From NCBI GenBank assembly GCA_021464245.1, contig JADCRB010000016.1, forward strand, positions 6,973,801 to 7,037,800: a stretch of DNA of 64,000 nucleotides, read 5' to 3'. The stretch is from Carallia brachiata (lineage: Eukaryota > Streptophyta > Magnoliopsida > Malpighiales > Rhizophoraceae). The position numbers and the translations under genes are program-made. The notes under the pieces are model-generated. The model did no database searches, was not told where the DNA came from, and saw nothing but the letters and a program-made list of their open reading frames with translations. Shown piece by piece: positions 1 through 10,281 of the stretch (the stretch's first letter is position 1; each line of letters begins with the position of its first letter).

Positions 1-1152
1 TTGAACTCTTCCGTGACTTATCAAGGTTTTCAACCTTGTGGCGTCTAAACGTCTGAATTTATCAAGGATCACCTCCTTGTGGTGTTCAACTTAGTGTAGA
101 CTTGTGAGACTTACAATCTTTATTACTTGCTCCACAAATAAAGCCTATTTCTTGCTCCACGAGTGAGGTTCACTAGGCCATCAAAAATACACCAAAAGGA
201 TATAATGCGGAGGCTGGTCAAGCTCATATTAGAGGGTCTGTTAGAACATGTTTTAATTATATTAGTATACATGCTTAGCTTACGGTGTTGTTAAAGCCTT
301 TGAGGAACCGGCCAACTAATTGATTTTACCAAGTTTTGAGAAATAGTTGCCTTTTTCCCTTGTTAGTTAAGGTTTTCTTTTGCTAGTTGATGTATTCTTT
401 GATGCTTGTAGGTCTTTTTTTTTTTTTTTTAACCAAATGCTATCAACGAATTGTTTGACGATGAGAGTAGAATTTCGTAAGCTGTCAATTATGATTTCTG
501 TGAGCAAATTGAAATTAGCATAAATCATTAATATGCATTATATTTGGACATTGTCATTGAATCGACATGCTGATTTAAAAAGTGGATCAAGCCATGGGCA
601 TATCATTTGTTCATTATCTGGTTCTTTTGTTTGCATATGATTAGTTCATTTCTAATGCAAAATTGTGAGTGGCTCTCATATGTTTTTGTCCACTTATTTT
701 AGTTACTTGCCAATATTGGATATCATCAATACTCGATGACAACTTCAACTGAATAGACCTTTGCATCTTGCTGTATATTATCTGAACCCCCATTTTCATT
801 ATAAGTCCTAATTTCAAAGCTAATACTGATGTTAAAATTGGGCTATACCATTATATTGAAAGAATGGTTCCTACTGCTGATGAAATAGTTGTAATAGATT
901 TGCAAATTGATGTTTTTAAGGATGCATAAGGTTTCTTTGGTATTGAATTAGCAATAATGACAAGAATAAAAAAATCTCTAGGTAATTTCTTTGAATGCAG
1001 TACTTGTTTTCTTTCAGAATATTATCATTTTAGCTTTTAATCTAAACTTAATTTAATTTTAAATATAGGTGATTGGTGAGATTCTTATGGAGATAAATGT
1101 CCTAAATTGAAAAAGTTTGTCATTCCAATTTTAAGCTTGACATATAGCTCCT
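1..1152. other. Intergenic, no gene recognised
   Basis: AT-rich sequence without a long reading frame on either strand. A T-tract lies near 414-430. Short inverted motifs such as tatcaagg/ccttg recur in the first 100 bases. Because a hAT remnant follows, part of this stretch may be older transposon sequence, but no transposase residues could be recognised here. Confidence 0.5.
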
Positions 1153-1873
1153 CAGGTTGCGGAACGTAATTGGAGTGCTTTCGAAATTATATAGTAAAGA
1201 AATTGCTATTGAATTTTATATAATCTCATAAACTCGCATGACTTAGTAAATATTTACATTATTTAATCAATTTTAATTCTTGTTATTATTTATTTAGGTT
1301 CATTCCAAGAGAAGAAATCGTTTTCACCAACAAAAATTGAATGATATAGAGTTTGTTATGTACAATTTGAAATTGAAAGAAAGAGAAGTGAAAAGAAATC
1401 GTAAGGCCTTAAAATCCATTTCTATGTCTAATTCTCTTTCTTTGACGACATACTTTCTGATAATGAGTAGATAATAGAGAAGAAAAATCCAAGTCTTCCA
1501 ACAAAAGGAGATTGGTTTGATATTCTTGATAGAGCTGCTCGTTTGCAAGCATCAAATGGAGATGGAGATGAAGGAAAAGTAGAATATATTGCAAGGAATT
1601 TAAGAGAAGCATGTAAGGTTTTATTTGCAATTTACGTCATCAAAGTTTTCCAAATTTATAACCTTTCTATTATCCACTTAACTTTTAATATGTTTACTTG
1701 ATATGGGTCCCAATAAATTTGGGTTAGTTAATGTGGAAATTCGTGACATTAGTGATGAAGACAATGATCACACCTTCGAGAATGATCCAATTTTTGTTGA
1801 TTTTGGGTACAACTATAATATAAAAAATGTAGTAGAAGTGCTACGAACTTATAAGGATTATGATGACCTATAA
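1153..1873 (+). pseudogene. Decayed hAT-type transposase, C-terminal region
   Basis: Reading the plus strand in pieces gives segments typical of the dimerisation region of plant hAT transposases. At 1153 there is QVAERNWSAFEII followed by a stop. From about 1300 there is VHSKRRNRFHQQKLNDIEF and then MYNLKLKEREV. A third piece includes DWFDILDRAARLQAS, and the last ends in VEVLRTYKDYDDL before TAA at 1871-1873. The order (RNWS, then S-K-x-R-N-R, then L-N-D, then an acidic tail) is that of the family. Stops, frame changes and AT-rich spacers between the pieces show it cannot make a protein. The N-terminal BED finger and catalytic core were not found, and no inverted ends were located. Confidence 0.7.
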
Positions 1874-4800
1874 ATCAAGAGATAAAGATCAAAATTAGGT
1901 TGTTAACTATGAATGATGTATCATTTTGTGTATTGTTGAAAAAAGTGACTTTGATATGAATTGTCTTCAATATGATTTTTCTTGATGCGTTGATGGTTAT
2001 TCAAATTTATATGGGATTGTTTATGCTTGATTTTTAATATAAAAAATTTATGGAATGCTTAAAAATTAAAAAGTAAATTTCTATTATTATTTTTAATTTT
2101 TTCATTTATTTTTGTAGAATCTTATGATTTTACGATCTGATCCTACGATTCAATCTTGACATCTTCAAAACAATCCTAAGTAGAATCCTTGGTTCAACCT
2201 TGGTAGCTGCTATGTATTTATAACAAGTGCATAGAATGTGCTCCCAAATGCAGGTGTGCTCGCTAGTCACACGGCCCATTTGTCTATGTGAATAGTCTAT
2301 GAGGAATCAAGAGTTGAGAATCTTTGAGCAATGATCGGGTTCATTCTAGCCTATCATGTGCGAGTAAGAGATATTAGATTATGGGTCGGGTTGATCCGTT
2401 GATGATGGATTGACCTGGCCCAATAAGAAAAATAATTTAAAAAGAAAAAAATGGAGGGAGTAGTTGAGGGGAGTTGTAATTCCCTTAACGTTGAAAAGAA
2501 CCGCTCCTTCAGTAGCATAGCGATAGAAAAACGATTGAACAAAAAGGAATAAAGAACGCTTTTCCTCCTTGAGCCAACACTATAAGATTCTCCATTCATT
2601 CCTAAAAGCTTTTGTACTATGAAAACTAGGTGATACCCGATATACTATGATATCACCCTAACTAAGCAAAAGGAAAATCATTTGGTGCTAGTAATCAGTC
2701 CTTGGTTTCATAGGAGGTTTACAAGAGATAGGTTTCTCTCATTCCTTCCACTTCCGTATCATTTTAATTATTATTCTTTGATGGACATCAGTCATTTTAT
2801 AATATCTTGTAATAAAACAATAATAGTATTACGTTATTTTTCAAGCACTCTAATTGGATTGCAGAGTTGGGAATAGTAGTGTTGAGATATTTGCTCGATC
2901 ATTTGTAATCTGTGATATGTTTTCTCATACTCCGTGAATCCCTATCTATGACTGAATTCTCGTTCCCACTTTTCCAAAATTCATAGGCAAAGAGGGTAGA
3001 ATAATAGTTCTCCCAAGAATGAGAATTTGTATTTTTCTATCAATTCTTACAATGCTTGTTTCTATATTAGTGGGAAGGGTGGAGAAGGCACCTTACTCTT
3101 AAAGAGGCAACAATTGGCTTTGCCTCAAATGGAAGGATGATCTCTAACTTGTCACAATTGTGGCTAATTCCTCAACTAGTACTAACACGAATAGCAAAGG
3201 CATTTTATTAGAGGGACACTATATGTCAACATATGAGTGAGTACGTGAGGGGTACGCAGTTAATCCAACGGTATCTAACAGTTTATTTAACTTTTTATTT
3301 TCAAATTCAATACACTTTTCACGATCTAATAGTTGAGAACTCTACGTATCTATCATGTTTCCACTTATACGCATCCACTTATCTTTTTCCTTTTATTATA
3401 TTGGCTCCAAGGAGCTCTACTACAAGTAATTTCCTAAGATAATATAATAATAAATAATTTAATGACGTAGGGTCGAGGATGAGGAACTAATATCGTTCCT
3501 ATCCTTGTCTTGACAAAAGAAAAGAAATTAGGGGCACGATCTTCGTTCGAATTTCTTTGACCTTTTCTTTGTCAAGGTGGGACTGTGTGGGTCCTAGCAG
3601 GAACAAGAGTAATTACCATCCCTATGTGCTCTTTATTTATTTACGCAATGGTGACACGTTAAGTCTAATTAATGTTTAAAAGTCTCATCCAGTGTACAAA
3701 ATAGCTATCATAATGAAATATTAAAACTGTAAAAAGAAAATATTAAAATGAAATTAAATCATTTTATATTTTCTTAACAAGGTAAAGAAATCAGAGACCT
3801 AATACTTAATGGGACATTCCAATACTCATTAGCATTGCTCATCTATTGAGAACGTGGAACTGCTCAATCCAACTAACTCTACAAAAATCAAACTAAACTT
3901 GAAACAGCCAAAAAGTGAAACATCGATCGAGTATGGTTTGTAATGTAAGTAAATTGTACTTAACAGTTTTGCTGCAATTTAACGGTTTAAAACCTATTAA
4001 AACTGAACCAACTACCACTTATATCATGTCAAAAAATTAAGAGAGCAACGTAGCAATATTGATTGAGGTGCATGGTGGGATTAGATAAGTAGTAAAGTAA
4101 TTTTTTTACTTTCAAATTTTTTTTTTCGACTTTTGCTCCGTATATGTTTTCTGCTAGGCCTTGATGATGGTAACAAATCCGACTTGTAGGAGTAGGACAA
4201 GTCGTGTAGAAAATACTACTCTTGGCTTTTAGGACAAGGAAGAGTCAACTCAAAGATTCAATAAACAGTCTGCATTCAAAAAGAACTTGCTCTTCCCAGA
4301 ATAACAACTCTCCGATTATATAGACACGTAATATGCAGTATATAAAAAATACGTAATTAATTTAATGATTTATTTGTTTCTTTTTTTCAAATTCAACACA
4401 TTTTTCACAATTCAATGATACAAATCTTATGTGCTAATTTTATATCTACTATTGCGTACCTATATAGTTTTTGCCGACACTTTTTAGTAGAACATTTGAT
4501 ATATATATACTAGTAAAAAAACATTTTTTCCCTGTCTAAAATTTAGTTTTGGAGTGACTACAATTACTTCACTAATTATCAAATTAACTCGTGGCAAAGA
4601 TTCTGTATTAACAAGAAGTTGCGGCTTTGGCACCAATCAAAGGAGGCCAAAAAATATGAAAGTAATAAATTAAAGAATTACCTATTCTATTAATGAGTTC
4701 TAACTCTATTATAGTTGAAATCGTCTTTAAAACATAAAGTTTTAAACTTGAGTGACACTAGAGTAAATTAACCTAAAAAGAAAAAAGTCACCTGACTTTA

Positions 4801-5011
4801 GCAAAAGTTTCATCCTCAGAGACGGGATCAAAGCACTTTGATTGTCCACCAAAAATCTACGGGGAGGATCACCTTCTTATGTAGACTTACAATAAACAAT
4901 AGCCAATTGAGCTGACTTAAAAAATGTTACTTTGTCTTTAAGATGCATATAGTCAAACTTGAAGATAACCAAGATCCACAATCCCAAGTGTGAATACACA
5001 GTTATACTCCT
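1874..5011. other. Intergenic; no supported gene
   Basis: About 3.1 kb of AT-rich sequence. Frames of 60-81 codons occur (for example 2354-2599 minus) but have no recognisable domain. An imperfect hairpin lies at about 3503-3577, with arms containing ccttgtcttgacaaaagaaa and the complement of ctttgaccttttctttgtcaagg. The stretch ends directly at the TG of LTR A. Confidence 0.5.
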
Positions 5012-5810
5012 TGTAACGGGTAAATTTCGAGACTAAAATAATTAGACTCAAAAATACAAAAATAAATTACAAATAAAAATTTAAAATAAAAGAAAATTTA
5101 CGTGGGGTCGATCTCCGTAGATCCTTCGATTATTGTTCTTTTTTTGATTCTGTCAAGGGCTGCACGAGCTTGATCTTGACAGCAGTAAATTACACAGCTT
5201 TTTCTTGAACTGGGTAGACTGAAACTAGATCTGATTTGGACGTTTAGACTACGGTCGAAAACCGCAGAGACCTGATCGGAGCCAATCTGGTTTAATTTCA
5301 CCGAGGGTCGAAGGGACTTGTTCTCATATGAGCTGCCTGGACTTCGCTGAGAGCCATACGAGGCTTAATTCCAACCGGATTTGTAGTAATTTGATATTTT
5401 TAGATCTATATTCTCATAAATTCAGATGTAGAGCGATCCGAGAATATAAATCTAAAAATAATTTTAGAAACGGAAACAGCAAATTTTTTGGGGCTTACCC
5501 CTGAAATATCTCTCAAAAAGGAGTTAGGAGAGTATACTGCAGAGTAAAAGCACGTAGGAAAAGGAGAAATTTTCTTGAGAGATTTTCAAAATTTTTTTTT
5601 CTCTCAAATTCTCTGGATTTTTCTGTTTACGGATTTGCCGAATCTGTTTTGAACTGCGGGCCGAGGGCCTATTTATAGGGCTCCTTTCCCATGTGATGTT
5701 CACATGGGAAAGGAATATTTTTTTGAAATATTTTTCCTTGGCCGGTGTTGCCGGTTTCAAGGTCGGCAACGCCGACTATTGACTTCTTTTTTTTTTCTTC
5801 TTTGTTTACA
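5012..5810 (-). repeat. LTR A (3' LTR of the homeobox-carrying gypsy element)
   Basis: This 799-bp copy begins TGTAACGGG and ends GTTTACA on the plus strand, so the minus-strand LTR has TG...CA ends. It shares long blocks with LTRs B, C and D, such as cgtggggtcgatctccgtag and gggctgcacgagcttgatc. A minus-strand TATAAATAG lies near 5669-5677. Upstream of it, in U3, there is an inverted repeat (cccatgtgatgttcacatggg) and GTCGGCAACGCCGAC. It agrees better with B than with C or D, for example in the cgggtaaatttcgag start and the gactacggtcgaaaaccgc block, so A and B probably belong to one element. Confidence 0.88.
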
Positions 5811-5826
5811 AATGCCCCCACTTCAA
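5811..5826 (-). promoter_or_regulatory. Polypurine tract next to the 3' LTR
   Basis: On the minus strand TTGAAGTGGGGGCATT stops exactly where LTR A begins (TGTAAAC). A G-rich purine run abutting the 3' LTR is the expected plus-strand primer site of Ty3/gypsy elements. It fixes the element's orientation as minus. Confidence 0.75.
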
Positions 5827-6729
5827 GGGTCGGTAAGGAAGAACTTTACAGACGTGATCCGCACCGAGTCTTGAAGTCCAGTTTAAAACTTGAGATGTCC
5901 TGATGAACATTAAATGTTGAAATCTTCTATCTCTGACAATGCCTGCTGTTGTTGGATCGCAATAGGAACCCGATACGATCTTGAGAAAGTTAGCACCCCA
6001 GCCAATATAAAAATTGACATTATGGCTTCAAGTGCGTTCGAGCTTCCATGGCTCGCAAAGGCTGGCAAAGGTTCTTTAAAGTTCCAAAGCTCTGGTGAGG
6101 ATGATCCGGTAGGCAAAGAACTTGAACCTCCCCAAGAGGAAGGCCCAGCACTTTGGAACTTCAAAACCGGCACACAGAGAGACTGACTGTAGTGATGATT
6201 CCCAAGTCTGCTTCGACGTAAGGAGAGTAGTTGGAACTTCCCTGTACGTCGCTGCATCCAAAGGAAGATTAGGATGATTGTAGCTTCTCATCCCTCTGTG
6301 GTAGATGTGAACTAAGGAGAGTAGTTGGAACTCCATGACACCGATGGCGTTGGAGACTAAGTTTCGAGGCCTTTTAGGGATCCCTCGAGGAAGACTACTC
6401 CTTCTTTTCTTAGCTCGTGCACCTCCAACTTCTTGATCAAAGAACTTCCTGGGACAAGTGCAGAGACTAGTCATTTTCTTTTGAGAAGAAGAAGAACTGA
6501 GGGGTGAGTATTATGACTCGAACATGCAGGATATATATACATAATATAAAGAGATTTTTTTTTTTTTGAAAAGTCAAAAAGGAGGTACGCAGAATCGAGT
6601 AGGGTCCTCCGCGTCCCTTTCTCCCATAAGAGACAAAAGAGGCAGCGGCTGATGCGGGTTACGAAAGTCGTTACCGTGTGCCGCAGAAGTCGTTGCCGTG
6701 TGCTGTAGAAGTCGTTGCACCTTATCTTG
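5827..6729 (-). other. 3' internal region of the gypsy element, downstream of the homeobox frame
   Basis: GC-richer than the flanks. A minus-strand frame of 132 codons (6474-6076) has a basic patch near its start (AKKRRSSLPRGIPKRP) but no recognised family. A second frame (6257-5910) overlaps it. Two direct-repeat sets are visible: taaggagagtagttggaact at 6219-6238 and 6313-6332, and about 2.5 copies of a 22-bp unit (aagtcgttgccgtgtgctgtag) at 6665-6719. Extra frames between integrase and the 3' LTR are known in Tat-lineage elements, but whether either frame here is translated cannot be told. Confidence 0.45.
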
Positions 6730-7356
6730 TCAGCCGTCCTGGCAGGGCCCTAGGCGTAGCTCCAAGTCAAGCTCGGCCTCGTTTGGTGGGCCGATGATGT
6801 GGACGTTGCTGGAGCCTCCCGGCTGGTTGATGCTGCTAGAATATTCTGGGAAGAGAGGCAAAGTTTTGCCGGAATGACTTCCTTCTGCTAGAAAAGTCCC
6901 TCATAAACTTAAGTACTTGGGAGGAATGAAACCTTGACTAACTCCGTAAGACCACCAGGACCAGTATGCATGCTCCCACAGGCTACGACTTTGATCGTTA
7001 TAGCCTGAAGAGACCATTGTCGTGGTAGAACTCGGATCTACTTCATTTGAGGGCGAAGGTGTACCGGTGGGATCTACTATCGGAACGGCAGACTGTTCTT
7101 TGGAAAAAGTAGCTCTCAATGCTGGTTTCTTCCTGCTTCTCTGATTCTGGAACCAATAAAACACATTTTTTCCTTCGATTGCCCCGAGCGGGCGCAATCG
7201 TGAAACAAGTTGGTAAATCTGAGATGCATTAGGCATAATACCTCCATTGTTGTGGAAGACTTCCTCCAAAATTTGCAGTTGTACCATGGTTGGTTGCCAC
7301 CTTGTGCGAGGTGACCTTTCTTCTCCCTTGTCTTGAGGTTCTGCAACTGGTTCCAT
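6730..7356 (-). CDS. WUSCHEL-like homeobox reading frame carried inside the retrotransposon (one in-frame TGA)
   Basis: The frame starts at ATG 7356 and runs 209 codons to TGA at 6730-6732, with one internal TGA at codon 152 (6901-6903). Residues 17-78 form a WOX-type homeodomain: TRW at 18-20, NNG at 36-38, and IEGKNVFYWFQN at 60-71 with W68, F69 and N71 in the recognition helix. Beyond the internal stop, in the same frame, come a WUS-box (TLPLFP, 165-170) and an EAR-like LDLELRL (196-202) just before the end. This domain order is that of WUS-clade WOX transcription factors, which bind DNA and recruit TOPLESS co-repressors. No intron is present, as expected for a copy captured through RNA. 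It lies between the integrase C-terminus and the polypurine tract, in element sense. As written, only the 151-residue homeodomain protein would be made. A solitary host gene hit by an insertion is less likely, because element sequence continues on both sides. Confidence 0.85.
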
Positions 7357-7742
7357 CTTTCTTGTGGCAGAGGAGCAAAGGTCTGGTGTGTGGTGAAGAT
7401 CGGTTGAGACTGATGTTAGGTTTCAGACTCAAACCCTCCGTCGCTTTTATATTTTTGGGCCGTTCACAGTTTATACTCATGCGGGCCAGGAGTTGGATTG
7501 GATTTTGAACTTGGTTCTGGACTGTGTCTGGAACTTGGAATTTTTGGGTTTTGGGCTTTGGATTGGATTTGGGTCGAGTGTTTGGGTTTAGACTTGGATT
7601 TTTGGATTTGGGTTGAGTGTTTGGTTTTGATTGGACTTAGTTTTGGTTTTGAGTTGGGCTTGAGTTTTCTGAATTGGGCTCAAGTGTTTGGGTTTGGATT
7701 TTGGGTTTGGATTTTCGCTTGGACTTTCAGATCGGGACTTCG

Positions 7743-7784
<42 letters not shown>

Positions 7785-7844
7785 CTATTTTTTTTTTTTT
7801 TTTGATTTTTTTTTTTTTTTTTTTTAAACATATTTACACATAAT
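7357..7844. repeat. Low-complexity spacer between integrase end and homeobox frame
   Basis: On the plus strand 7500-7740 is a degenerate TTTGG/TTGGGTTT-rich stretch. It is followed at about 7746-7825 by an almost pure T run of about 80 bases (A run in element sense). At 7470-7493 there is a single copy of the motif ttatactcatgcgggccagga, which is tandemly repeated at 11103-11280. Long frames across the T run are low-complexity artefacts. Confidence 0.7.
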
Positions 7845-9150
7845 ACTGTTTCAGAAATTTACCATTGATGGGCCGATTCGGACGCCTTCTTGGTCTGACA
7901 GCATGTAAGCGTTGTGAGTGTAGGCCTCCTGCACTAAGTATGGCCCGTCCCATTTGGAAGTAAGCTTGTCACCAGGCCGATGCTTCATGTTGATGGGCCG
8001 TCGCACTGCAAGAACAAGGTCTCCAACTTGAAAAGATCGAGGGCGGACCCTGCGGTTGAACGTGTTGGTGAGCCGGGCTTGGTAGCACTCAAGTTGCTGT
8101 TGTGCTTCGAGCCTCCTTTCATAGGGCTTCTAACTCATCCAGACGTAGGCGAGCATTCTCCTCCTGTGTGAGTCCTTCCAGAACAGCCATGCGCAGGGAT
8201 GGAATCTGTGTTTCCAACGGCAGTATTGCTTCGACACCGTAGACAAGTGAGTATGGCGTCGCCTGTGTTGGAGTCCGGTAAGTTGTACGATACGCCCATA
8301 ATGCCTCCGGAATTCTGTCATGCCAATCTCTTTTGGATTTAGAGACTACCTTCCGCAACAGGTTGCATAAGGTCTTGTTGAATGCTTGGCCAAGCCATTT
8401 GCTGGGGCATTGTACATGGATGACTTGTACTGCTTGAACTTGAACTTCTCGCAGAGCTTGTCGATCAAGCTGTTGTAGAACTGCTTGCCATTATCAGTGA
8501 TGATGAATCGAGGGACTCCATAGCGATAGATCAGCTGAGTCCGGATGAAATTGGCAACATGCTCCTTCTTTACCTCTCTAAGTGGAATGGCTTCGGCCCA
8601 TTTTGAGAAGTAGTGTTGCTGCGAGGATGTACAGGTGACCAGGGATGACTTTGGCAAGGGCCCCACTAAGTCGAGACCCCAAGCTTCAAAGGGCCAGGAT
8701 GAGACAGTTGGATGCAGTGGCTGGCCGGTGGTTGATGTATGTAATTCGCATGAAATTGACAAGCTTGACAAGTTTTAGCAAACTCAATGGAATCACGTAC
8801 CATGGTTGGCCAGTAGTATCCCATCCTTCTGAGTTGGAAGTGCAACTTAGGCCCTGATTGATGTCCGCCACAAACACCAGAATGTGCTTCAGTAAGAGCC
8901 TGTTTTGCCTCTTCATTGCCTAGGCAGCGAAGTAAAACTCCATCAAAAGACCTTCGATACAGAGCATCCTTGAGATATATGAAGCGGGGAGCTCGTCGTT
9001 GAATTTCTGTCTTATGACGACGATCTTCGGGCAGCTTCCCGTGCTGTAGATAGTCAATGATTGGTTGGCCAATCTCGTCCTCCGCGAGACGTACAGATAC
9101 AGCGTTGGCTGCTGTAGTTTCTTCATCATCCTTCTGTGGCACTATCCATT
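7845..9150 (-). pseudogene. Gypsy integrase, frameshifted
   Basis: In minus-strand order, the zinc-binding region has HSGVCGGH followed by CQAC, an H-H-C-C finger. The catalytic core shows the first Asp in WGLDLVGP and the second in ITDNGKQF. The C-terminal region includes PEALWAYRTTYRTPTQATPY and, near 7850-7960, the KWDGPYLVQE and IGPINGKFLK motifs. Frame changes are visible near 8718, 8640 and 8387. At 8387 one base is lost exactly where the third catalytic residue (Glu) would be encoded, between NGLA and AFNKT. Integrase would insert the element's cDNA into the genome, but this copy cannot make an active enzyme. Confidence 0.9.
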
Positions 9151-9600
9151 TCTGGCATACGGCAACAACTGTAGCCTGGATTTCTGACTTTGCAAGAGAA
9201 GTGGCCAGGTTAGCCAACGCGTCTGCCTGAGTGTTTTCTCGTCGAGGCACATGCTCCAAGGTGATGCTTTCAAATTCATCCATTAGCTATCGAGCACGTT
9301 GATGGTAAGGCCAAGTCCTCTTTCTTCACGTCATACAATCCTGTAAGTTGGTTGATGACGAGTTAGGAATCTCCATGGACTTCTATAGTTGGAATCTTCA
9401 TATCGATAGCCATTTGAAGACCAATGATTAAAGCCTAGTATTCAGCAACATTATGTCGGCACCAGCACCATCACGCCTTGCTGCACCATCAAAGAATATC
9501 GTCCATGGTGGTAGTGTGTCAATGTAAAAGACCTCTTCATCTGGAAGATCATCTGTGAACTCCCGGTAGACGGGATAAGATGATCTGCAAGGAAGTCTGC
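9151..9600 (-). pseudogene. Second (archaeal-type) RNase H of Tat-lineage gypsy element
   Basis: The segment begins with WTIFFDGAARRDGAGA, holding the first catalytic Asp, and ends with VPRRENTQADALANLA, holding the last. This is the extra RNase H that follows the normal RT-RNase H in the Tat/Athila branch. Between them the frame contains TAG after a Tyr codon (near 9435) and TAA after Asp-Ser (near 9370). Both sit where family members carry Gln, so each fits a CAG/CAA to TAG/TAA change. A further frame change lies near 9340. Confidence 0.82.
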
Positions 9601-10281
9601 TAGAGCTTGTCCTTTGACTGCTTTCTGAGGCACGTAGATAATGTCGTAACTTTGTAGGATTACTGCCCACTTAGCAAGTCGTCCTGACAAGATTGGTTTA
9701 AATAAGATATATTTGACAGGATCAGCTCTAGCAATGAGACGTATCGTGTGAGCTTGCATGTAGTGCCTCAGCTTATCAACGGTAAAGAACAATGCTAGAC
9801 ATGTCTTTTCAATGGGCGAATAACTTAGCTCCGGACCGTTTAGTGTTCTGCTCAAATAATACAGAGCAACCTCTTTTCCCTGCTCATTTTCCTGTGCAAG
9901 TAAGGCTCCCAAAGATCTTTCCTGCGCTACAATGTAGAAAATCAATGACTTTCCTTGAATTGGAGCACCTAGGACCGGTGGATTGGAAAGGTACTTTTTT
10001 ATGCTCTCAAAGGCTTTGCTGCAAGCTTCGTCCCACTTGAAGTTGACATCCTTCTTCATCAATCGATGGAAAGGTTGACATCTCCCAGCTAAATTGGAGA
10101 TGAAACGACGAATGTAGGCTAGCTTTCTTTGTAGACTTCGCAGCTCGTGCAGATTTTTAGGTTCAAGCATCTTTTGAATTGCTTCAACCTTCGACTGATC
10201 AACTTCGATTCCACGATGGCGCACCACGAACCCTAGAAACTTTCCTGATGTGACACCGAATGCACACTTGAGAGGGTTCAT
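9600..10281 (-). pseudogene. Gypsy RT thumb/connection and first RNase H
   Basis: The frame starts at MNPLKCAFGVTSGKFLGF, the thumb-proximal LGFxV block, and continues through FKWDEACSKAFESIKKYL into RNase H: FYIVAQERSLGALLAQ, VALYYLSRTLNGPELSYSPIEK and TCLALFFTVDKLRHYM. It is one open frame of about 230 codons. It joins the preceding RT part through a frameshift at about 10285, where internal sequence is missing. In the first RNase H of this lineage catalytic residues are often already changed; here the expected YxD-type start reads FYIVAQE. Confidence 0.87.

Noticed and set aside
8645..8857. Plus-strand frames across the pol region (for example 8645-8857, 9792-10040, 10398-10676)
   Set aside because: Shadows of the minus-strand integrase, RNase H and RT frames; no domain.
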